This document shows, piece by piece, positions 18,643 to 26,794 of a stretch of DNA of 64,000 nucleotides. The stretch comes from JARRPM01 sp963977485. Its GTDB lineage: Bacteria; Pseudomonadota; Gammaproteobacteria; Pseudomonadales; Halieaceae. A program made the translations under genes and the position numbers. Each line of letters begins with the position of its first letter. Position 1 is the first letter of the stretch. The notes beneath the pieces are model-generated. The model was not told where the DNA came from. It did no database searches and saw nothing but the letters and a program-made list of their open reading frames with translations. The DNA lies in contig CAXBOW010000015.1 of assembly GCA_963977485.1 (NCBI GenBank), positions 55,893 through 119,892 of the forward strand. Reading direction: 5' to 3'.

Positions 18643-18920
18643 GATTTACTCCTGAGTGCTAAAGATATCGGACTGGGGAACATACAGAAACTGTCGCCAG
18701 CACAAAAAGTGTAGCCCACCCCTGAAAACGGCAACACACAAGTGTGTATCGCGGGAGTTCTGCGCGAGAGGGATTTTTGGGGGATACTGCCTGGGACTTG
18801 CTGAGGCGTGGCCGAATGGCTACAGCCCCGAGAGAAGAACGGGGGCTGAAGCCCCCGGCCAAGTGACCGAATGCGAGCCACACCGTGTGTGTAAACGGCA
18901 GGGCTCAGTCGATCGAATCT

Positions 18921-19103
18921 CTAGTCTTCGCCACCGACTTCGATGACTTTCTTGCCGCGGTAGAATCCATCAGCAGTGATGTGATGACGACGGTGAGTCT
19001 CACCCGATGTCTGGTCTACTGATAAGGTAGGCCCGGACAGAGCGTCGTGGGAACGGCGCATACCGCGGCGTGAGCGCGTTTTCTTACTTTTCTGGACAGC
19101 CAT
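18921..19103 (-). CDS. rpmF: 50S ribosomal protein L32
   Basis: 60 residues beginning MAVQKSKKTRSRRGMRRSHD, the conserved basic start of L32. It follows yceD by nine bases, the near-universal pairing. The 278-base stretch downstream, up to fabD, carries a GGGGGCT/AGCCCCC hairpin with a weak T-rich run on the minus strand and no recognisable plsX. Confidence 0.97.
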   Translation of the reverse strand: MAVQKSKKTRSRRGMRRSHDALSGPTLSVDQTSGETHRRHHITADGFYRGKKVIEVGGED

Positions 19104-19112
19104 AACTGACTC

Positions 19113-19652
19113 CTAGTTTTTGCTGCCGGGCTTCAATTGCGCCAGCACGTTAAATGGATTCGGTTTCTCGGCGGGCTCATTTTCCCCTGCGGGCGCTTGA
19201 GCGGCGTTGAACCTTGCCAATGTTTGCTTACATTCTTCCGTTTCGTGATAGCTAAAGGCTGGGAGAGCCAGGATCAATTCGTCCTCAACTACATCCCAAA
19301 GCCTACAAGCCTCCCCTTCAACTATAAGCGGTTCCAGGTGCCGGGGAAGGTGCGCAGCTTGCTCATCGGTCCACACAACGGCCAGGGTGTTCTCACAGGC
19401 CAGTGTCTGGATCATGGGTTCAAGACAGCGCTGACAGACCACCGACACCTCAGCTGTTGTCTCAAGGTGAATCAGGTGCCTGTTTTCCTCGTCCCTGGAG
19501 AACGTTAATTCCGCTTGAATCATGCCATCGTCATCGGCTAATAGTGGTCGAAGACGTTGTAAATCAAGAGGTTTTAGCGTTCCCTTAATACTCACGCCAC
19601 GCACTGCTGCCTTGCGGACATCCAACGTGCTCGGGAGGGGCTCACTCAACAT
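19113..19652 (-). CDS. yceD: YceD/DUF177 family 23S rRNA accumulation protein
   Basis: 179 residues. The DUF177 signature with paired cysteines CQRCLEP and the downstream DELILALPAF are present, ending in NPFNVLAQLK. It affects 23S rRNA levels in Escherichia coli. The ATG at 19652 aligns with family N-termini. The TATGAT box of a strong promoter ends only eight bases before this ATG, so the main mRNA may be leaderless. It is transcribed with rpmF. Confidence 0.93.
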   Translation of the reverse strand: MLSEPLPSTLDVRKAAVRGVSIKGTLKPLDLQRLRPLLADDDGMIQAELTFSRDEENRHLIHLETTAEVSVVCQRCLEPMIQTLACENTLAVVWTDEQAAHLPRHLEPLIVEGEACRLWDVVEDELILALPAFSYHETEECKQTLARFNAAQAPAGENEPAEKPNPFNVLAQLKPGSKN

Positions 19653-19660
19653 AGGCGCGC

Positions 19661-19689
19661 ATCATAGGGGCGGTTTCACTCTTTGTCAA
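19661..19689 (-). promoter_or_regulatory. Near-consensus sigma70 promoter of yceD-rpmF
   Basis: Minus strand TTGACA (19684-19689), exactly 17 bases, then TATGAT (19661-19666). Eight bases separate the -10 box from the yceD ATG, so transcription should begin at or within two bases of the start codon. Confidence 0.75.
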
Positions 19690-19854
19690 AAATATCTTTT
19701 AAATACAATTAGTTCACGTCAATCTGCCGGTGCCAAAGGCTGGCATATGGATGTGATTCTGGCCTTCGCATCCCTCTGCGCCCACCAGCTGTTGAGCGGC
19801 AAGCCTGTTTTTTCGCGGGCGGCTACCCGGCGGGAGCAGGTCGTGTCCGCTTCG

Positions 19855-19876
19855 AAAGGTTCCACGTGGAACCTTT
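19855..19876. other. 22-bp perfect palindrome, parS-like
   Basis: The 16-bp core GGTTCCACGTGGAACC (19858-19873), extended by AAA/TTT on the two sides, is perfectly self-complementary. It differs from the ParB-binding consensus TGTTTCACGTGAAACA at two positions per half and is, from memory, closer to Pseudomonas parS variants with GTTCCACGTGGAAC. It lies in a 346-base non-coding gap (19653-19998) between yceD and the HAD gene that otherwise shows only the yceD promoter. Confidence 0.55.
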
Positions 19877-19998
19877 TAGCATCAATTTCCGCGAACTTGG
19901 CAACAAAAGCGGAGGACTTTGCGAGATTTAGGCGTGCGATATGGTCGTGCCCAGAGCGGTATATATACTGGCAAGCGCACTAACCGGTATTGGGACGA

Positions 19999-20643
19999 TT
20001 ACCGCCTGAAAACCTCCATGGCCAATAATGCCGGTAGCGCATCTACAATGGCCAGCGGGGCGAACGCTGCGAGCCGGTCATTGTCGTGAACTCCGAAACT
20101 TACCCCAACTGATCGTACCCCTGCCTGACGGGCCATATCGAGGTCGTATTCGCTATCACCTATTACCACAACCTCGTGGGGCGTTTTAGCGCGCGCTGTC
20201 ATGATTTCATGCAGCATCATTGGATTAGGCTTGGAGCGGGTCTCATCGGCACAGCGAGTCGCGTCAAAAAAATCTTCCAGGCCAAGCGTGCCCAGCACCC
20301 GGTCCAGGCCTCGCCGACTCTTGCCGGTGGCCACCGCCAGCTCTATTCCACGCCCCCGCAGTGCTTCCAGTGTCTCCATGGCGCCAGCAAACAGTTCTGA
20401 CGGTGCCCGCCCGGGGGCCGAAAAATGGCGCGAGTACGCTGCAGCTACATCGCCACACTGATCGACATCGAGCGCGGGAAACAGTCGGCTGACGGCCTCG
20501 GGCAAGCCCAGGCCAACAATATCGCGAATAGCCATCACCGTAGGCGGTGTTAAGTCCAGCTCTGTTGCGGTGTCCTGCATCGCCTCAACAATGTGGTCGA
20601 TGGAGTTACAAAGCGTCCCGTCCCAGTCAAATATTGCAATCAT
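19999..20643 (-). CDS. HAD-superfamily hydrolase, phosphoglycolate-phosphatase-like
   Basis: 214 residues. Motif I FDWDGTLCNS at the N-terminus, motif II threonine in AVATGKSRRG, motif III lysine in SKPNP and motif IV GDSEYDLDMA are all present, so it is probably an active phosphatase of the IA subfamily. The substrate is unknown. It follows rluC by six bases; in Pseudomonas the gene after rluC is also a HAD hydrolase, leading to sppA-maf-yceD, but sppA and maf are absent here. Confidence 0.88.
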   Translation of the reverse strand: MIAIFDWDGTLCNSIDHIVEAMQDTATELDLTPPTVMAIRDIVGLGLPEAVSRLFPALDVDQCGDVAAAYSRHFSAPGRAPSELFAGAMETLEALRGRGIELAVATGKSRRGLDRVLGTLGLEDFFDATRCADETRSKPNPMMLHEIMTARAKTPHEVVVIGDSEYDLDMARQAGVRSVGVSFGVHDNDRLAAFAPLAIVDALPALLAMEVFRR

Positions 20644-20649
20644 AATTAG

Positions 20650-21606
20650 TTAGTTACGTAGTTTAGTTAATATATTTTCGAGATCTTGATCTAGTGGGGC
20701 CTCCAGGTTCAGCACACCGCTTTCCGGCAGCGTGATACGCAGTGAGCGGGCGTGCAGAAAGAGGCGCTGCAGGTGCAGCGCACGGCACACTGCCTCGGTC
20801 CGTTCGTTGCTGTACTTATCGTCCCCCAGCAATGGAAACCCCGCCTGCCTGGCATGCACCCTTATCTGGTGGGTGCGGCCGGTAATGGGCTTGGCCTCGA
20901 TAAGGGTTACTCCCGGAAGCCGCTCTTTTATACTGAATTCGGTGATGGACCTTTTCCCCTCTTTCGCCACACGGACCATGCGCTCACCCGATTGCAGTAC
21001 ATTTTTCTCCAGCGGCGCGTCCACTACCCGCAGGCTCTTCGGCCAGCTCCCTGCCACCAGAGCGAGGTAGCGCTTGTCGATTTTGTCCTCTCGCAGCTGG
21101 CGATGCAGCTCGCGCAATATTGCCGGTTTCCGGGCGATCATGATGACGCCGGAAGTATCCCGGTCCAGGCGATGTACCAGCTCGAGATAGCGATCATCGG
21201 GCCGCAGCTGTCGCAGGCTCTCTATCAGGCCGAAATTGAGACCACTGCCGCCATGGACGGCAAGCCCGGAGGGTTTGTTAATCACCAGCAGCCTCTCATC
21301 CTCGTAGATTATCCGCTGTGATATCTGTTCTGCCCAATAGCGGGGAACCGGCGCAGGGGCCCGGGGCGACGGGCGGTGCAGGGGCGGAATCCGCACCAGA
21401 TCACCGACAACCAGCCGGTAGTCCGCCTTGATCCTGCCTTTATTGACCCGAATTTCCCCTTTTCGCATAGCCCGGTACAGGCGGGTCTTGGGCACGCCCT
21501 TAAGCTCGCGCATCAGGTAATTGTCCAGGCGTTGCCCGGCAGAGTCCTCATCAACGCTAAGATGATGGACTCCCAGAGCTTGCCGGGTGGGTTCTTCCTC
21601 AGGCAT
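20650..21606 (-). CDS. rluC: 23S rRNA pseudouridine 955/2504/2580 synthase
   Basis: 318 residues. An S4 RNA-binding domain at about 20-80 (SAGQRLDNYL in the entry strand) is followed by the RluA-type catalytic domain with the aspartate in HRLDRDTSGV and the KRYLALV motif. It is divergent from rne, the conserved gammaproteobacterial arrangement. Confidence 0.95.
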   Translation of the reverse strand: MPEEEPTRQALGVHHLSVDEDSAGQRLDNYLMRELKGVPKTRLYRAMRKGEIRVNKGRIKADYRLVVGDLVRIPPLHRPSPRAPAPVPRYWAEQISQRIIYEDERLLVINKPSGLAVHGGSGLNFGLIESLRQLRPDDRYLELVHRLDRDTSGVIMIARKPAILRELHRQLREDKIDKRYLALVAGSWPKSLRVVDAPLEKNVLQSGERMVRVAKEGKRSITEFSIKERLPGVTLIEAKPITGRTHQIRVHARQAGFPLLGDDKYSNERTEAVCRALHLQRLFLHARSLRITLPESGVLNLEAPLDQDLENILTKLRN

Positions 21607-22206
21607 AAGTGGCCGAAATCATTTAATTTTCTTCCGTTTACTGTGATATCATCGCGGGCGTGTGATTACACCCGCCGGCTACAACAACCGGTGTCGGTGA
21701 ATACGCAACCCGCTGGCGACAGCTTGGACCTGCCGAGTAGATGCACGGTTCCGCCAGCCTGATCACACACCTACTAATGGATGTCGCCACCGTGTATAGA
21801 GTGCGAGCAAAACACGCTCCGCCGCCAGCCAAACTGAACTACACAGCTGATCTAAACATGGGTATCGACAATTTAATAAACCGCGCAGCAGTTACTGCCG
21901 GGTTACAGAATCAGTTATTCAGATAACACAGCGTAGTCGCAGATCTCAGGTGCTGCGACACTAGCAAAAAGGCGAAAGCAGTACCACTAAACTTTCCCTG
22001 AAACGCTGTAGCAACCACGGCCGAGCCGGTGGTTGTCGTAGACGAAACACCTGGGCGCCCGAATCGGCGCGAGCAACAAACCCCCGGTTATTACCGGAAA
22101 AGGTGACATTATTCGACGCTGGTTCCTGTCATCCGGCCCTATCGGGCTGGTAGTCGACCTGATTCCTGCCCCGCCAGGCCTGCTGCAACGAGGCTAATGG
22201 CATATC
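21607..22206 (+). promoter_or_regulatory. Divergent rluC/rne control region and long rne leader
   Basis: 600 bases without a convincing gene. In Escherichia coli and relatives the rne mRNA has a long structured 5' UTR through which RNase E limits its own synthesis. Stem-loops are visible here, for example CAACCAC (22012-22018) with GTGGTTG (22029-22035). Exact promoters could not be fixed by eye. Confidence 0.55.
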
Positions 22207-24987
22207 ATGAAAAAAATGTTAATCAATGCAACTCAACCTGAAGAGTTGCGCGTAGCGCTGGTCGATGGGCAGCGCCTGTACGATCTGGATATCGAAAACC
22301 GCACCCGCGTGCAAAAGAAATCCAACATCTACAAGGGCAAGATCACCCGGGTTGAACCCAGCCTGGAAGCTGCCTTCGTAGAATTCGGCGCGGAGCGTCA
22401 CGGTTTCCTTCCCCTCAAGGAGATTGCCCGGGAGTACTTCTACCGCAAGCCCCCAAGCGACGGCGAAGGGCGCATGAAAATCCGCGATGTGGTCAAAGAA
22501 GGCACTGAAATCATCGTACAGGTCGACAAGGAGGAGCGCGGCAACAAAGGGGCCGCGCTGACTACTTTCATCAGTCTGGCCGGGCGTTACATGGTCCTGA
22601 TGCCCAATAACCCAAGGGCCGGCGGCATCTCTCGTCGCATTGATGGTGACGATCGCAGCAATTTGCGTGAAGCTTTGAGCGCGCTGGAAATTCCGGATGG
22701 TATGGGCGTTATTATCCGTACTGCGGGTGTTGGCCGCTCTGCCGAGGAATTGCAGTGGGACCTCAACTACCTTTTGCAACTGTGGGAAGCCATCACCACC
22801 GCCAACAGCGAGGTAAAGGCCCCGGAACTGTTGTTCCAGGAGAGCAACGTCATTATCCGTGCGGTGCGCGATTACCTGCGCGATGACGTCGACCAGGTGC
22901 TGATTGATTCGGTTGATGCACACAAGCAGGCGATGGATTTTGTCAGCCAGGTGATGCCCCAGTACAAGAGCCGTATACGCTTGTACGAGGACAGCGTGCC
23001 GCTATTCAACCGCTTTCAGATAGAAAGCCAGATAGAAACGGCATTCCAGCGTGAAGTGCGCCTGCCCTCCGGCGGCTCCATTGTGATCGACCCGACGGAA
23101 GCCCTGATCTCAATTGATATCAACTCAGCTCGCGCCACGCGCGGTGCTGATATCGAGGAAACTGCACTACAAACCAACCTCGAGGCAGCGGATGAAATTG
23201 CCAGGCAATTGCGCCTGCGCGACATGGGCGGACTGGTGGTTATCGACTTCATCGACATGCTGTCTTCTCGCAACCAGCGCTCGGTAGAAAACCGGGTGCG
23301 TGATGCCCTGGAAATTGACCGGGCCCGGGTCCAGGTTGGGCGAATTTCCCGTTTTGGCCTGCTCGAGATGTCGCGCCAGCGCCTGCGCCCGTCACTGGGT
23401 GAAACCAGCGCTATTGTCTGCCCTCGTTGTACCGGCCAGGGCGCCATTCGCGACACCAAATCCCTCGCCTTATCCATTCTGCGCCTGTTGGAAGAGGAAG
23501 CCCTCAAGGATCGCAGTGTGGAAGCCAGAGCCATAGTGCCGGTGGACGTGGCGGCGTACCTGCTTAACGAAAAGCGCGCTGCGCTGACCGAAATCGAGCT
23601 GGTGAGCAAGACTCGCGTGCTGGTAATCCCCAATCCCAACCTGGAGACGCCTCACTTCGAAGTTCTGCGCCTGCGCGACGATGAAGTAGACGGGGATCAT
23701 GAAGTCAGTTATGACGTCGATATCGCAGTACCTGACGCTGAGGCTATCAGCGACAGCCACAGCGCCGACATCCCGGTACAGCAGGCTGCAGTACAACGCA
23801 TCGCACCGTCGGCAGCACCGGCACCCTCCCCCAAACCGGAAATCGAAGAGCGCCCCGCCGCGGCTAAAGCCGCTGTAGTCGCGCCGAAGAAAGGCCTGCT
23901 TGCAAAGCTCTTCTCGGGTTTGATGGGCAGCGAACCGGAGCCAGTGGCAGAGCCAGAGCCGGCGAAGCCTGCAGCTCGCGACAAGCCCAAAGAGAGGAGC
24001 GGTCAGAAATCCCAGGGCAATCGCAATCGCAATCGTCGCGGTGGTCAGAACAGAGGTGAGCAACGGCCTCGCAATCAGGAAGGCCGCAAAAAAGAAGCGC
24101 AAGCAGACGAAGATCGCGATCAGCCAAAACAACGCAGCGAGAATGAAGATTCGGGTCGTGGCAATGGCCAAAGTCGTCGTCGCGGTGGCCGCAACAGTCA
24201 GCGTCGTCGCCCCGAAGCTACTGAGGAAGCGGCAAATGAGTCTTCGGAGGCGGTAGCAGTAGAGTCACAGGACACCAAGGCTGCCGAGGACAGCAGTGAC
24301 AAGCCGCGGAAGCGCCCCAGTGACATGAAGCGTGGTGAACCGCAGCGCCGTCGTCGCAATCGGAGTCGCAAGCCCGCTGCCGCCGAGGCCACTGACACGC
24401 AAGACGTCGATGGCAATGTGGCCGAAGTCGATGGCAATGTGGCCGGAGAAGTGAAGCCACAAGTGGTCGCGGACGTCTCTGTTGAGGAAACACCGGCAGC
24501 CCTGAAGACAGAAGCACCTGCGGCAGTTGTGGCCGAGGCTGCGGTCACTGCAACAGAGGCTACCGTCGCTACGACAGAGAAAGCTGACCCCGTTGAAGCA
24601 CAGGTTGAATTGCCACTTGAAGCAGAAGCCGCGCCCGCTGAACAAGCGGAAACTCCGGCGATCGCTGAGAAAGAACCGGCGGTTCAGGAAACAGCTGTGC
24701 AGGCTGTAGAGGCAGAGCCGGCCCCAGCGGTTGTCGCCGCTGTTGAACCGGAAGAGCCGGTGTCCACCGCGGGGCTCAACGAAGAGGGTCGGGCTGTTAA
24801 CGATCCACGGGTTGAAGCGCGTCCGGTGGCCACAGTGGACATTACCACTGGGCACCCGGCGATGTTCAGCGATGTGGTCGCGCCGCCGGTTACGCCGGTG
24901 GACAGGGTTGTGCAGCGTGCCAGCAATGACCCCCGTGGCCCCGCATCACAGGAGCCGTCTTACGCGGAAGCTGCTGGTCAATCCTGA
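22207..24987 (+). CDS. rne: Ribonuclease E
   Basis: Essential endoribonuclease for mRNA decay and rRNA/tRNA processing, membrane-linked core of the degradosome. 926 residues. It begins MKKMLINATQPEE and has the S1 domain at about 35-120, the catalytic aspartates in SIDINSARATRG and VIDFIDML (about 300-346), and the zinc-link CPRCTGQG (about 405). From about 500 on the protein is low-complexity: an Arg/Asn/Gly-rich RNA-binding stretch with repeated RRRN-like motifs, then an Ala/Glu/Val-rich tail with a duplicated DVDGNVAEVDGNVA segment. It ends in SYAEAAGQS. Confidence 0.97.
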   Translation: MKKMLINATQPEELRVALVDGQRLYDLDIENRTRVQKKSNIYKGKITRVEPSLEAAFVEFGAERHGFLPLKEIAREYFYRKPPSDGEGRMKIRDVVKEGTEIIVQVDKEERGNKGAALTTFISLAGRYMVLMPNNPRAGGISRRIDGDDRSNLREALSALEIPDGMGVIIRTAGVGRSAEELQWDLNYLLQLWEAITTANSEVKAPELLFQESNVIIRAVRDYLRDDVDQVLIDSVDAHKQAMDFVSQVMPQYKSRIRLYEDSVPLFNRFQIESQIETAFQREVRLPSGGSIVIDPTEALISIDINSARATRGADIEETALQTNLEAADEIARQLRLRDMGGLVVIDFIDMLSSRNQRSVENRVRDALEIDRARVQVGRISRFGLLEMSRQRLRPSLGETSAIVCPRCTGQGAIRDTKSLALSILRLLEEEALKDRSVEARAIVPVDVAAYLLNEKRAALTEIELVSKTRVLVIPNPNLETPHFEVLRLRDDEVDGDHEVSYDVDIAVPDAEAISDSHSADIPVQQAAVQRIAPSAAPAPSPKPEIEERPAAAKAAVVAPKKGLLAKLFSGLMGSEPEPVAEPEPAKPAARDKPKERSGQKSQGNRNRNRRGGQNRGEQRPRNQEGRKKEAQADEDRDQPKQRSENEDSGRGNGQSRRRGGRNSQRRRPEATEEAANESSEAVAVESQDTKAAEDSSDKPRKRPSDMKRGEPQRRRRNRSRKPAAAEATDTQDVDGNVAEVDGNVAGEVKPQVVADVSVEETPAALKTEAPAAVVAEAAVTATEATVATTEKADPVEAQVELPLEAEAAPAEQAETPAIAEKEPAVQETAVQAVEAEPAPAVVAAVEPEEPVSTAGLNEEGRAVNDPRVEARPVATVDITTGHPAMFSDVVAPPVTPVDRVVQRASNDPRGPASQEPSYAEAAGQS

Positions 24988-24992
24988 GCCAG

Positions 24993-25030
24993 AGTGACAC
25001 AGGAAGCCTCCAGCCTCTTGTGTCACTTTT
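24993..25030 (+). terminator. Terminator after rne
   Basis: AGTGACACA (24993-25001) pairs with TGTGTCACT (25019-25027), followed by TTT. It separates rne from the tRNA-Ser promoter. Confidence 0.7.
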
Positions 25031-25039
25031 CCATAGCTG

Positions 25040-25045
25040 TATAAT
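25040..25045 (+). promoter_or_regulatory. -10 box of the tRNA-Ser promoter
   Basis: A perfect TATAAT followed by a GC-rich discriminator CGCGCC, as expected for a stringently controlled tRNA gene. No good -35 box at 17 bases; TTGTGT lies at about 16 bases. Transcription would start about 35-40 bases before the tRNA. Confidence 0.55.
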
Positions 25046-25088
25046 CGCGCCTGCCTCGACGACGGGGCAGTAACATACAAGGTTTTTC

Positions 25089-25178
25089 GGTGGGCTGGCT
25101 GAGTGGTCGAAAGCGGCGGTCTTGAAAACCGTTGAGGGTTTATCCCCTCCTAAGGTTCAAATCCTTAGCCCACCGCCA
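25089..25178 (+). tRNA. tRNA-Ser, anticodon UGA (intact copy at the island's left end)
   Basis: Acceptor arms GGTGGGC/GCCCACC, anticodon loop CTTGAAA (anticodon TGA), a long variable arm and GGTTCAAATCC in the T arm; CCA is encoded. The 3' portion from 25117 is duplicated at 34050, marking this gene as the integration site of the element. Confidence 0.96.
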
Positions 25179-25179
25179 T
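25117..25179. repeat. Left attachment-site repeat (inside tRNA-Ser)
   Basis: 63 bases identical to 34050-34112, beginning CGGTCTTGAAAACCG (anticodon arm) and ending in the encoded CCA plus T. The flanking bases differ on both sides (G against A before it, T against A after it). Confidence 0.93.
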
Positions 25180-25189
25180 TTAAATCAAG

Positions 25190-25222
25190 CACTTACAGCA
25201 ATTTTTTCCAATGCTATAAGTG
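25190..25222. repeat. Inverted repeat near the left element end
   Basis: CACTTACAGCA (25190-25200) and TGCTATAAGTG (25212-25222) are inverted repeats with one mismatch. The piece GCACTTACA (25189-25197) recurs in direct orientation at 34008-34016 near the other end. These are candidate integrase or excisionase arm sites. Confidence 0.45.
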
Positions 25223-25226
25223 AAAT

Positions 25227-25251
25227 AAAAACCCGCCGTAGGCGGGTTTTT
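25227..25251. terminator. Bidirectional terminator at the element's left end
   Basis: AAAAACCCGCC (25227-25237), loop GTA, GGCGGGTTTTT (25241-25251). It has T tracts on both strands, so it can end tRNA-Ser transcripts from the left and cargo-operon transcripts from the right. Confidence 0.85.
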
Positions 25252-25321
25252 AGCATATAGCTAGCAAGTATATAAAGAAACAGGAGCAAGCTTGTGAGCT
25301 AACGAATTTGGTAGGAGGCGG

Positions 25322-26260
25322 CTACACTTGAAAATAGGCCGCAATCGGATCGATGACGATTTCATTTTCTTGTTTTCCAGAAATAGAGTTCTCAATATTG
25401 GTAAGGTGCTCCACAATAGTCATTAAAGCTGCCTTCAAGTTGGAATAATTTTCGTGGCCGCTTAAATCTGGCTCAGCAGCTGAGAAGGCTTGGGAAATTA
25501 CACCGAAAACAATCAGTTCTTTTTCGGTTTTTCTAGAGTACTTCTTCACGAGCAATTCTTCTTTCTCCCTCAAAAATTCCTTTTTTAAGCAAGAAGTGAA
25601 AACAAGCTCTCCGCTAGATTGCTGTATCTCGAACTGATCTGAAAAACCATATTTTATAAGCAAAGTAAGGTCGCGCATTAACTTAGGATCTTGATATAGC
25701 CCTCCGTCCTTTGCTAACTGGGATACGTTTGTTAATCTTTTGAGTTCAGCTTCTAGCCTTGACTTCTGGTTTCTATCTTTGGTTTGACTTTTAAGCTCCT
25801 CAATCTGCGCCCTCGTCTTTTCAATTGTTTCGTACGCCTTCATATGCGCCAGAGCTTCCCCAATAGTATTAAATTCCGTGAAAAGCTCAGTTATTTTATC
25901 AACATCGTTAAAAACTGCTTTAGCCCTAACCTTGATGAAAGAGAATTGACCTATTGAAGCCTTCACTTCTTCCAGCTTAAGGGATGGGCCGGATAAATCC
26001 AATATGCGACCTTCGTCCTCTAAATGACGCTGGAACACAGTAAATGCGTAATCATGCAGGAATTTTTTTTCAGTAGATTTGCTGCTATTTTTTATAACAT
26101 CGGCCAAGACTTTGCCACTACCCACAGGGCCTTTTTGGCTCTCTTGTTCTTGATTTTCAGCGTTCGATTCGTTCAAGACATACTCAGTAATCCCTTCAAA
26201 TATTTGAGAGGAAAGTGAATACATTTTTTCTGAATCCAAATATATAAAACTCTTAATCAT
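25322..26260 (-). CDS. Cytosolic cargo protein, possibly DUF6414 group
   Basis: 312 residues from ATG 26260 (MIKSFIYLDSEKMYSLSSQ); this start overlaps the upstream 43-residue gene by eight bases. A longer frame would start inside that gene and is disfavoured. The YLD...YSLSSQIFEG opening resembles what I recall of the DUF6414 family, but I could not check this. A predicted coiled coil lies at about 150-200 (ETIEKTRAQIEELKSQTKDR). There is no signal peptide or membrane segment. Base composition is AT-rich compared with the chromosome. It is the last gene of a three-gene overlapping operon with two membrane proteins. The function is unknown; a sensor or effector role in phage defence is inference. 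Confidence 0.7.
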   Translation of the reverse strand: MIKSFIYLDSEKMYSLSSQIFEGITEYVLNESNAENQEQESQKGPVGSGKVLADVIKNSSKSTEKKFLHDYAFTVFQRHLEDEGRILDLSGPSLKLEEVKASIGQFSFIKVRAKAVFNDVDKITELFTEFNTIGEALAHMKAYETIEKTRAQIEELKSQTKDRNQKSRLEAELKRLTNVSQLAKDGGLYQDPKLMRDLTLLIKYGFSDQFEIQQSSGELVFTSCLKKEFLREKEELLVKKYSRKTEKELIVFGVISQAFSAAEPDLSGHENYSNLKAALMTIVEHLTNIENSISGKQENEIVIDPIAAYFQV

Positions 26261-26384
26261 TCTTTCTCTTCCTTGCCACATATTCGCTAAAGTGCTTTTT
26301 TCTCGTATCGTATATTGACCACGCAACAACGCAAAGACCTAGAATTCCAATCGTGGATGTGGAAATTAAAACTATTGTAGTCAT
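26253..26384 (-). CDS. 43-residue single-pass membrane microprotein
   Basis: A short frame starts at ATG 26384, reads MTTIVLISTSTIGILGLCV and continues with VAWSIYDTRKKHFSEY, ending about 12 residues later in a basic tail. Residues about 3-23 form one hydrophobic helix and the remainder is positively charged, suggesting a cytosolic tail. Its ATG overlaps the stop of the upstream membrane gene as ATGA, and its TAA overlaps the start of the downstream gene by eight bases. This tight packing on both sides is the main argument that it is translated. Confidence 0.7.
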   Translation of the reverse strand: MTTIVLISTSTIGILGLCVVAWSIYDTRKKHFSEYVARKRKND

Positions 26385-26794
26385 TGGAAAACCTTCGAAT
26401 TTTGTATCGCAGAGATTCTATGAAATACCGAAAAACTGATCAAAAATGAAATCGCAGCTAAACCGATCACAGATGCCTTAATCACTTTTGAATCAATGAA
26501 ATTCGGAATGCCCTCACTCAACATTACCAAAGAAAAAAGAACACTATATAGGGCTATAAACAGTATAGATGTTCCATTCTGGATCGTTTTCCATGACTTC
26601 TCATTATCACTCAAATGCTCGATTTCATTAATATTCGATATATGCAGGATTAACCCGAAGGCTATAAAGTCAGATGCTGCCAAGATGCTGACTGTTCCCG
26701 CTTGAGTAACACCCCAAACTAATAATCTAGAAATTATGGGTATCAAGCCAACCAATACCGTATAAATCAGCCATTTAATTTTCTTATTTTCCAT
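26381..26794 (-). CDS. Small four-helix membrane protein, unknown
   Basis: 137 residues with four hydrophobic segments at roughly 8-28, 36-52, 75-95 and 107-125. The first loop is acidic/polar (NEIEHLSDNEKSWKT). No family recognised. It starts the three-gene cassette and overlaps the microprotein gene by four bases. Low GC content suggests an origin separate from the rest of the element. Membrane effectors of this size are common in abortive-infection systems, but that is only analogy. Confidence 0.72.
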   Translation of the reverse strand: MENKKIKWLIYTVLVGLIPIISRLLVWGVTQAGTVSILAASDFIAFGLILHISNINEIEHLSDNEKSWKTIQNGTSILFIALYSVLFSLVMLSEGIPNFIDSKVIKASVIGLAAISFLISFSVFHRISAIQNSKVFQ

